A stretch of 64,000 nt of DNA, taken from assembly GCA_008973525.1 (NCBI GenBank), contig WACJ01000264.1, forward strand, positions 455,051 through 519,050, written 5' to 3'. The position numbers and the translations under genes are program-made. This stretch comes from Stenopsyche tienmushanensis (taxonomy: Eukaryota; Arthropoda; Insecta; Trichoptera; Stenopsychidae). This document shows positions 55,861-64,000 of the stretch, in pieces; the stretch's first letter is position 1; each line of letters begins with the position of its first letter. The notes under the pieces were generated by a model. That model worked only from the letters and a program-made list of their open reading frames with translations, searched no databases and was not told the DNA's origin.

Positions 55861-58261
55861 GAGTACATGAAATGACGTCCTCCGTGAAGGATCCTCATTT
55901 TTGGGATAACTGTGATTACATTTTAGTACCAATACCTTCAAGTGTTGACTTATTACATTTAAAACACCTTTCCTGTCGACGTCAGCAGCAATTAAAATTT
56001 CTTTCAAAAGAGGAAACATTTCTTAATTCTTCTCTTGTACGTGACAATCCGAAAGAACCAGCTTCTTTTTAAATGCCACCTGATGCGTTTCTGAAGATCA
56101 TTTCGTCCGTGGTCAACAAGCATGTGTGCATTAATTTTCAGCCTATTCTGATCAGTTTGAGGGCCTTGGTGCAATTTAAGTTTGGGATCTCCTGGACCTG
56201 GATTTTGGTTTTTTTTACCTAGAATATGTGCAATCTTTATTGGAATTCTGGAACTTTATATAAGGATTCGATTATCTGAATAAGTATTTTGACGCTCTGT
56301 CCGACTTCATTAATTGCCTCACTATTTTCTTCTTCAACTCCAAAAAATTATGCTGAATCTGAATCATGATCTGAATTTGAATCTTTACTTTTATATCGAA
56401 TGTCCGGGTACCAATTATTCTATAATACCAACGCTTGGTGTTTAATTACAACGTGAGATTATAAACGGTATCATAATTTTGCTAAACTCTTTAGTTTTTC
56501 AATGTTTCTCCCCGTGGAGTGATGAATTTACAAGGGTCTCATGTTTGAGAAATTACCATGGATGGCTTTGGTCTTAAATTTCATCGTCGGTACGTTAAAA
56601 ATGATCAAATATTCATGGCCAAATTAAAACAACCCGGCACCTGCCCAGTGACGTGTTTTGATTTAAGAACCATTTTGAAGCCCCCGGGCGTAAGCATATT
56701 AGATCCACCGGTGTCAGATTGTTTTAATGTTTGTAAAGCACTTAGAAAATTATTCAAAGCCCCAAATAGAAACCGGCAAATATTTTTATCGACGGCATAA
56801 AAGGGGGAGCGTGCAAAGGTGGCGATGGGGAGTCGATAAATAAAGTCAATGTCACTTTTCATGAGTTATCCCTACCTTATGTAGATATTGTTTTTGCGCA
56901 TCTGCTATCATGAACGGAGTAAGTGGATTTGCACACAAATGGGATAGAGAGAAAGCAATTTCGATTTTCCATACAAATTGCATTTGCCTTAACCCACGGA
57001 TAAGAGAAACGGCGTGAAGATGCCCATAACAGGTGCGCGGAGAGTTTTCTTCCAGAATCTGATTTATGAAACAAAACGTGTTCCTGAATCCGGACGTACA
57101 GCCTCTTGGTCCACCGATTTAAAACGCGACGCAAAACAGACGACGACAAACGCACTGGCGAAAAGTGCACTCAATTAGCCTTGCCTTATCAAACGCCAAT
57201 ATAAATGCACTACCAATTTAATATTAAAGCCAAATATACAACATTATAAATATTTTTAAAATTTACGTCATGTCTATGATTTAATATAGACGTTTTACGG
57301 CCATTCGAAAAATTATCGTTATTCGAAAGCGGCGATTTTTGAAGGCCGATTTAAATGACGTTAAGACCACATGCGGACCAAATAAACAAATCCGTTTGAC
57401 GTTTGATCGTTCGACGCATTGTCGACAATAATATTACATGGAATCGTACAACAAGGTAAATTTATTAATATTATATTTAAATATTAATAATACATAAATG
57501 AATACATTAGATTTAAGCTATAATTATTTAAATTTATTAACGCATCTGTCAAATATTGAACACCTAACCTCAAATTTTAAAATGAGACAACGTAGGCGCA
57601 CAAATTTTTATAAATACGTTTATTTCACATAAATGTTCGATGATTTGAATTTTAATAATTGTGCGAATGAATATTTATGTTATGATTTTTATGCGTAAAT
57701 TATTGTCACAATTATTTTAAATGTCATAATATTGATACAAATTTATATTGTTTCTCGAAGACAGTAGAGTAGTGATACGTGGTAGCAAGTGAGACAAATC
57801 GTACCTTCACGGAAGCTGATTTAGGGAACACTGTAAGGGAGGAGCTTTACTCATGTTTCCCTGATGTATTCCGTTAATGTGTAGCAATATTAACCCGGTA
57901 CAAATATTGCCCTCGAAATAGCCAACAATTCCCCAAGACAAGAAGTCGACGTGGCAAAAAAATAATACGCCGGTTTTCCCAAAGCGTGCCGGTAATGTTT
58001 TCTTCTAATTACACCATTGCTCGGGGCTGGTCTGATTGAAAATCGAATTTACCAATTTGTTCGCGTCTATTTTTCTATTTTGTATTAATATTGTTTCGCT
58101 GTCGAATGCCCTCGTGGCCCTATATAGTCTAGCCGAATTTGCGCCTACTCCTCGAGGATAGAATTTAATAGAGTTCGCTCGAGGTCAAAATTTTACCGAG
58201 GGGCATCAAAGCAAAATGTTGATTTTGAGGAGAAAGGAGAATAGAAAATAATTGGACTTAC
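55861..58261. other. Repeat-poor intronic stretch before the Ig2b exon
   Basis: No family recognised apart from a CACCGGTGTCAGATTG end-like scrap at 56708-56723. An open frame at 55872-56072 has no domain. 56550-57170 is more GC-balanced. Confidence 0.4.
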
Positions 58262-58384
58262 ATTCGATGAGAATTCTGACAGTGGAGAACATCGATCTTG
58301 TCAGCGAAGGGTGTGATGTTACACAGCTGATTGTTGAGTTATGACTCAACCTCTCCGATGTGATTGTTAAAATTGATATAAGTC
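58262..58384 (-). CDS. Ig-superfamily gene, exon encoding second half of Ig domain 2
   Basis: A 123-bp exon (41 codons, phase 1 at both ends) found by looking for the missing half of Ig domain 2. A TTGCTTTCAG acceptor precedes it and GAAT|GTAAGT follows. Joined to the previous exon it reads G-L-ISILTITSERLSHNS then TISCVTSHPSLTRS, giving the second Ig cysteine with a HNST glycosylation sequon, and then VRILIE as the last strand. The trailing T plus AT of the next exon gives Tyr, so the protein runs on as IEYAPRFS, a typical Ig-to-Ig junction. The phase fit on both sides and the pairing of the two cysteines are the main support. Confidence 0.82.
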
Positions 58385-58984
58385 CTGAAAGCAAATAAAA
58401 ACATCAAAGTTTAATCATAACTTTTATTCGGAATCCGCAATGAGCAAAATAAAAATGAAGCAATTGATTATTTTCTCAATCCTTGTAAAAAACTACCATG
58501 TATCTGATAGAGAAGACAAGTTCATAAATTTAAGGATGCTCTACATTAATTGGAAAAATAGACATAATATTAAATTTTACAAACTCATCAACGAACTTTC
58601 AATAATCTTCTATAATAGAAATAAATAAACAGTATCACATTTCGCTTTTGACATTTGACAAATATTCCGAATTACTATTAAAAAGCAGAAAAAACTATAT
58701 TTGTATTTTATCAGTATAAATTCATGACATTGCAAAACATATAATTCGGTTTAAAGTACAATATCAACTCTGCTCTAGTGATATTGCACAATAATAACCT
58801 GTTGACTTTTTCAATAGCATTAAAACATCATAAGAAATGACCCAAGTAGAGTACCAAGTAAATCATTTTCTTAAACGATTGCACATATCGTCGACCACTA
58901 AGAAAGAAAATTCCAATTAAATATATACACATATTCTCATAAAAACTATGAAAAAAATATAAATTTGCTTAAATACTTATTTAC
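58385..58984 (-). other. 600-bp intron inside Ig domain 2
   Basis: GTAAAT donor and CTTTCAG acceptor. It is AT-rich and I saw no repeat family or coding signal in it. It splits one Ig domain in phase 1 between the two cysteine-bearing halves. Confidence 0.75.
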
Positions 58985-59215
58985 CTTCATTCGTTTCTTC
59001 GTTTTCAACTTCTAATTCTTTTTCTTCGTAGTTGCCATGTGGATTTCTGAAATTCTTCGCGTCTTTTCTTGCGATCCAGGTCAATTTTGGCCTAGGTCTT
59101 CCTCCTTTGATAGCACAGACGGCTCTCAGGTCTACTCCTTCCTTTACCATCGCAATCTCACCGTCGCCTCTGACCTTCTGGCCGCCGATCTCCAAAGTAG
59201 AATTATAAGGCATCT
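58985..59215 (-). CDS. Ig-superfamily gene, exon encoding first half of Ig domain 2
   Basis: This 231-bp exon (77 codons, phase 1 at both ends) follows a CTTGCAG acceptor and ends at GAAG|GTAAAT. It encodes the early strands of an Ig domain: the first cysteine in LRAVCAIKGG, then RPRPKLTWIA with the core Trp, then an acidic, Glu-rich linker (EEKELEVENEETNEG). The GG-x-P-x-P-x-LTW pattern is common in arthropod multi-Ig adhesion proteins, and an N-linked glycosylation sequon (NST) sits near the start. The frame has an ATG as its second codon, but splicing shows it is internal, so that ATG is not a start. The second half of the domain is on the next exon, 600 bp downstream on the minus strand. 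Confidence 0.85.
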
Positions 59216-59649
59216 CTGCAAGGATACGGTGATCTGCACATTATCACGGAGAATCGAGCATCAAGGCAAAATTTAAACACAATAACTTATTTAAGTGGAA
59301 GTTTGAGAAGTGTAGGGGTGACCCGGCTCAATCTAGGGAGAATTTGTAAAAAACATTTTCACGCTCATAGTGTACGGATTGAACCCACAAGGGACGAAAA
59401 ACATCTCAGTCTATGTCGATGGAAGGACACAAACAAATTCTAAGTCAATGTGAAAAATGAAAACACAAACTGAGGCGAATACATCGATCTGTCCCGAAGC
59501 ATTGTTTCAGAGAGAGTTCTTTATAAGCTCGGCCAAAAAGGACGAAAGACAAAAGTACATTTTACACTTCTCGCCCCCAAATCAAGTGAGCCCTCATAAG
59601 CGGACAATTGTTGATAAATATTGTATCATGAGTTTGACGTGTGACTCAC
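59216..59649 (-). other. 434-bp intron between Ig1 and Ig2 exons
   Basis: GTGAGT donor and TTGCAG acceptor, phase 1. No repeat or other feature recognised. An open plus-strand frame through this stretch overlaps the exon antisense and is taken as chance. Confidence 0.75.
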
Positions 59650-59824
59650 CCAGCACTATCAGATGCACAGGGTCGGCTGCGTACCTCGTTCCCAAGCTGT
59701 CAAACCCATTGCAGACCCACGATCCATCATCCGTCTTGATCACTTTGCTTATGACCGCATGTCCGGCTTTTGTGAGTATTAGTCTGGCACGTACTCCGGG
59801 GCCGTCGAAGACCAGCGGCAGTTT
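59650..59824 (-). CDS. Ig-superfamily gene, exon encoding second half of Ig domain 1
   Basis: This exon encodes about 58 residues of an extracellular immunoglobulin domain, probably of a cell-adhesion or receptor protein. Read on the minus strand, a pyrimidine-rich tract and TTTTAG acceptor precede KLPLVFDGPG, and the exon ends at a CTGG|GTGAGT donor. The late Ig strands are visible: DDGSWVCNGFDSLG holds the second domain cysteine, followed by the closing strand HLIVL. The usual D-x-G-x-Y-x-C motif has Trp in place of Tyr. The exon starts in phase 0 and ends in phase 1, and the leftover G joins the next exon to give Glu. The half-domain with the first Cys and Trp must lie in an exon beyond the window. 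The Ig fold is clear; I do not recognise the specific gene. Confidence 0.8.
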
Positions 59825-60871
59825 CTAAAACAGGAAAAAGGGAATTATTTCGGCGCCCCTTGGAAGCCGCCCGGGGCGTACTTTGATGCGGCGCGCCCCT
59901 AAATTTAAACAAACCCCCAGTCTTGTACGGGGAAGTATCGGGTCGTCGCTCAAACGTGTTTGCGAATAAGTTGTTTTTGATTACCCCCCGGCGAAGAGAT
60001 TCCTCCACATTAATTCAGAGGAGACGTAAAATCCACGCTTTAAGCAAACGCACAATTAAAGGCATTAAATTCCCAAAAGTCGCGTCTTGCAAGTTAATCT
60101 CGCCGTTTTGCTTAATGGAGCACGAGCAGGCATTGCCAATTTTTCTCTACTTATCTCCATTGTTGAAACTTGCTAATAGCATTTTTAATTAACAATCTAA
60201 TTTTGTTCATTCCCTTATGTGTGTACTTTCCGCTCATCAAATTTAAGAGAATTTTCATATTTTAATATTTAATTAGTTTCATAAGGCAGATTAAAAGCAG
60301 TCAGCGGAAAATGTATACTTGGACTAAAATAATAAAGTACTCATAGTTTTAAGCGCTCATATTTTAAGTCGCACAGTTCATAAGTTTTAATTGATCCAAA
60401 GAACGTAGGAAGTTCATTTTTTTAAAAGTAGTAAACTCTGAGTAATATAATGTTAATAAATAGTATAAAATCATCGAAAAATACTACAAGCTTATGTTTA
60501 TTACATAATATTAATGACTCGAAAAAACTTAAAGGAAAAAACCTTTTTAACTCTTAAGAAAATAAATGTATCGCCTACTTTAACGAACCTAATGTTCGGT
60601 TATATTCGTTTTTTTAACGAGCGACGATGTGAATTAATGTTCATATTGGGGATGTCAACCTTTTACATCGTAAAATTTAAATAATGTTAAATTTAAATTG
60701 GATATTTAGTAAAATAAATAGGGCAGGCAAATAAGTTATTTTAAATAACGATTTATTTTTAATTATTTTTTGCAGTATTATATTTGTCGTTCTTGTTGAA
60801 TTTTTGTTTAAAAAATTATCGAAACACAAAATTGCCAAATTTTGTAGAATGTGATCAATTACGAGGGCAAT
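59825..60871 (-). other. Intron upstream of the Ig1 exon
   Basis: TTTTAG acceptor at its 3' end (minus strand). A GC-rich patch lies at 59850-60000; the rest is AT-rich. The previous exon was not found. Confidence 0.5.
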
Positions 60872-61170
60872 TTAGATGTAACCCGGAATTTTGCTGTAAA
60901 ATTTTATAAGTGATTTATATAAATTACCATAATTAGAAATGCATTTATTTCATTGGATAGGAAGCTTCTTCATCTCATCATTGAAGAAAGAAGGCGACTG
61001 ATTTAAAAACAAGTTGCGCACGTATTGTTCGATCGCAGCGTTGTCTTGAAATCGTTGCCCTTCTAATGCCTCCATAAACATATGGTAGTCACATGGGGCC
61101 ATGTTTGGACTGGAAGTTGGGTGTTCCCAATATAATTGAGTTAGTTTATCACGAGTTGTCATGCAGAAGT
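60872..61170 (-). mobile_element. mar1 mariner, C-terminal part with one end
   Basis: The end TAGATGTAACCCGGAATTTT lies at about 60873. The frame 60950-61177 reads LTQLYWEHPTSSPNMAPCDY (third catalytic Asp in CDYH), then MFMEALEGQRFQDNAAIEQY and FNDEMKKLPIQWNK. The N-terminal part is cut at about 61165. Confidence 0.8.
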
Positions 61171-62611
61171 AGGACAACTCGAATTGGTTTTCTTCGTCTT
61201 TTGCTTAGCTAAGCAGTCTTAGTGTCATCTACCAGCTTGCAGGAGTAGGCCACATTTAGCGTATGTCTGTTATGTAGAAAATCAATCAATAAAATATATT
61301 TAGAATCCCAAAATACCATAGTCATCACTTGTCCAGCAGATTGTTGAGTTTTTGCCTTGATACCTTTTCTCTAGGTTTGTTCTTTGTTTAATTGTTTTGA
61401 TTTATTAGATTTGTTAACATTGTTCTTTTCCTATAAAAATCATAACTACATTTTATGCATCTCATCTCTAATAAAAGTATAATTTTAACATTGCGATAGT
61501 TTAAAATTAGCAAATAATGATGAGTTTTTGCATGTTCAATCAAATATCTGTGCTTAATACGTCCTTTCGTATTAATATTTTGATTAATACCGTGTATGAA
61601 TGGATTCAATTTAGTTTGATTGATATTAATTCATTATAACTCCCGTATCGAATAGCACAAACAATTAAGTTGATCGTTTAATTAGATGAACAATTATTAC
61701 ACACATCCGAACACGCATACGAGGGCAGGCGCAGATTTGCGAATAACTATCTCCCGGGTTGGGAAGGACTTTACGGTTTACGGTTCAGGTAACATTTTCT
61801 GAGATTTCTAGACGATATCATTTTGACAACGTACCTAAATGGGCCGTAATTACAATGATTAACATGAATATATCATGTTCTACGAGCAAATAAAGTACGT
61901 GTAATATGGTGACGCTTTATTCGGTTGAATTTTTTACGTTGATACAAACGCTGAACTGTAGAGAGATATTACTGAAAGCCAGTGATGTGGAATTCAGATG
62001 GGATTTAATTTACAAAATGAAAAATGCTTTTAAAGGTCGAAAGTCATGCTAATAGGTTCCCAACCCTTGCCGGGGAGCGGTACTTATTATCGTTCAAAAA
62101 TGTTATCGTACAATTGTAGCGATTCGGCTCATCCAGGAAATCGCCCCGAAACGAACGTTAATTTTGAATTTTCAGCGGAAATTGTTTTATCGCAGATGCT
62201 AATTCCGAAACCTTAGGCTTCCGCTCGTCGCCGGAAGGAAATGAGTATTTTTGAAATGTTTTTACTGAAAATTGCGATAAAAAACATCTCGACACGTGAA
62301 GGGATATCTCAAGTCGTAAATCTTAGCACGTGTACGCAGGAGAAGATAACCGCTTTTAGATTAGCTGTAAGCAGATTGTGTCGTGTACGAAGGACTATTT
62401 TGGGTGACTAGATTCTTTTTTCGGACAGTCTAAAAAAAAGCATTTTATATTTATGGTATAAAAGGGGTAGCAAAATTGGCATAGAATCAAGGCCGGTAAT
62501 GCGATAAAGTGATGCATGGTTAGGCAATATATGTCTTTAATTTTAAAGATTTGCTTTATTTAACATTTTGTCTAAATATTTGATATTAAATCATGTAACA
62601 TGCACGCATGG
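61171..62611. other. Repeat-poor stretch
   Basis: Nothing recognised. Confidence 0.4.
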
Positions 62612-63837
62612 TTCAAATGTAACCCGGAATTTCGGTCCATGTACGATACTTCGATATGTATCAAAACGGTATCAGCAGGCTAGCTTCTATACAAGAAAAT
62701 GGTGGCATATCGGCTTGTGATGATCGGTTTATCAACCTGGAAGTCCTGCGAAATCGGTTCCTTACCATCGTTGAGATTAAGCAGCATCTCCAAGCGATAA
62801 GAGGTGTCAATGTGAGTGAGCGACGATAAGATGAAGGATAAAAGAGAGAGATTTACGTGCTAGAAGATCAGCACGAGGGCCAGAACTACTCGAGCAGCAT
62901 CATGTTGCTATTTATTATCATTGAGATTCACCCGCGAACATGCTGATTGGACGAATGACTAATGGAGCAAAGTTTTATTCACGAATGAATCCAGAGAGGC
63001 TTAGAGGGTTCAAGATGCTCGTGAGCGAGTCTACAGTAGCTTTCACGGGGTATCTGTGATATTATGGGGGAGCATACAGAGGCATATACAGAGTTGTCAG
63101 TCATCAATGAAAGTCTGATAGCTGAGCGGATACATTAAAGAGGTTCTTTGAGAATATGTTGTGCTTAACGCAAGGTTCATTGACAGTGATATTTTATTAC
63201 TAATGAAAGACAATACCTGATACTCATTGTGTTGATGAGTACCTTGCAGAAATCGGCATTCGCAAGATGCATTGGCCAGCCCGAAGCCCTCATATGAACT
63301 CAATCGAGCATGTTTGGGACGTGCTCGACAGATGTGCTATGCCAAACTTAAATCCACCACAGACTTTGAATGATCTTAAAATCGATCTTGTTGCTGTCTG
63401 GGACTAAATTTCTCAGGTTGACGTTAAAAACATAATTCAGAGTATGTCTGACCGTATGCAAGCAGTCATAAGAGCAAGGGGAGACAACATACGATATTAA
63501 CTTAAGCTTTCCTGTATGTTTGATTGTGATTTAAAAAAATTATACTTGTCTTATATAAAACTAAGGTTTTTTTAAAATGATTACATCTATTAATAACTCA
63601 AATCGAACGATTTCACATATATTTGATTCAAGCTAAATATTAAGTTTGGACCACTTTCCTTGCCGTTGAGTATATAAAATAAAATGAAATATCTTGGACG
63701 CGATCAAGAAGATTCCTCTCCGATGGAAAAATGTATTTCTAATGAAGGGAACTATGTAGAAAAATAGATTACTTATTTCGTATTTTTATATATCACGAAT
63801 AAATTTGTACAGCGAAAATTCCAGGTTATATTTGAAT
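62612..63837 (+). mobile_element. mar1 mariner with both ends, split by a Tc1-type element
   Basis: Left end TTCAAATGTAACCCGGAATT at 62612 and right end (reversed) TTCAAATATAACCTGGAATT at 63837. The only mariner code left is at 63705-63768, IKKIPLRWKKCISNEGNYVE then K-stop, the C-terminus. The middle is a Tc1-type element. Confidence 0.75.
62645..63660 (+). mobile_element. Tc1-type transposon relic
   Basis: Broken frames keep the Tc1 order: SACDDRFINLEVLRNRFLTI and IKQHLQAIRGVNVSERR in the helix-turn-helix region, FTNES where F-T/S-D-E-S is usual (first Asp replaced by Asn), ILWGSI-like code, then 63223 onward DEYLAEIGIRKMHWPARSPH, MNSIEHVWDVLDR, MPNLNPPQTLNDLKIDLVAV and SMSDRMQAVIRARGDNIRY with stop. 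The third acidic catalytic residue (E in IEHVWD) is present. TTGGACCAC near the right end may be part of its terminal repeat. Confidence 0.85.
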
Positions 63838-64000
63838 TCCCTCGCATGTCAATTAAATTAAAACATGGAATTGATAACAATGTAAAATTTTGTTTATTAT
63901 ACACATTTATAATAATATTATTGCATTACTTTGATTAAAATGTTCCGAACCCCTGTGTGAGCATACGTTCAAAATTCCCAGCGAATTTAATTCATTCATA

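Larger units (their letters stand above)
5152..58261 (-). other. ~53.1-kb intron of the Ig gene
   Basis: This is the interval between the donor after the Ig2 exon and the acceptor before the Ig3 exon. It has GTAAGT at its 5' end (minus strand) and ATTGCAG at its 3' end. It carries dozens of degraded transposable elements in both orientations and several repeat-poor blocks. No nested protein-coding gene was recognised. Confidence 0.7.

Noticed and set aside
59037..59276. Plus-strand frame over the Ig2 exon
   Set aside because: Antisense of a well-supported exon with correct splice sites.

Overview
The window is eukaryotic nuclear DNA, most likely from an insect or another arthropod. The evidence is AT-rich sequence, GT-AG introns in phase 1, mariner/Tc1/hAT relics, an R1-clade LINE tail and dispersed repeats. 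No bacterial-type genes or operons are present and no open frame exceeds 156 codons. The largest frames are antisense or chance readings of repeats.

I can support one host gene, on the minus strand. Four exons of a multi-Ig-domain surface or secreted protein fit together in phase: 59650-59824 (second half of Ig domain 1), 58985-59215 (first half of Ig domain 2), 58262-58384 (second half of Ig domain 2) and 5012-5151 (start of Ig domain 3). The last two are separated by an intron of about 53.1 kb (5152-58261), so most of the window is the inside of one intron. The gene continues beyond the window at both ends.

The intron is a graveyard of mobile elements. Working names used below: LTR-L, LTR pieces whose flank in one copy matches a tRNA-Leu primer-binding site; hAT-E, a hAT family with GGGAATCCAATCCCG ends; mar1 to mar6, mariner/Tc1-type groups defined by their terminal repeats or transposase remnants; RepD and RepB, two multi-copy families I cannot name; RepA, RepC, RepG, RepH and RepM, smaller repeat families; FB, a foldback-like element with arms of about 183 bp. 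An R1-clade LINE tail lies at 37250-38190 with a 5'-truncated relative at 50085-50280. A Tc1-type copy is nested in a mar1 copy at 62612-63837.

By region: 1-5 kb holds hAT-E, mar1, mar4 and LTR-L copies; 5.0 kb the Ig exon; 5-20 kb hAT-E, LTR-L, FB, RepH, RepB, RepD and mar2; 20-32 kb mainly RepD, RepB, RepA and mar6; 32-36 kb is repeat-poor with one possible CACTG-ended element; 36-44 kb the LINE, mar3, RepA and mar4; 44-48 kb a CpG-rich block and mar1; 48-56 kb LTR-L, RepD, mar5 and mar2; 56-60 kb repeat-poor with three exons; 60-64 kb mar1 and Tc1.

Most interesting points: the exact 5' half of a tRNA-His fused to RepB; the unnamed RepD and RepB families; a duplicated hAT-E plus LTR-L composite in inverted orientation; the FB element; and an LTR whose GC-rich module is inverted relative to other copies. 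I did not find a convincing new gene system. All homology calls are from memory of family motifs, without any search.
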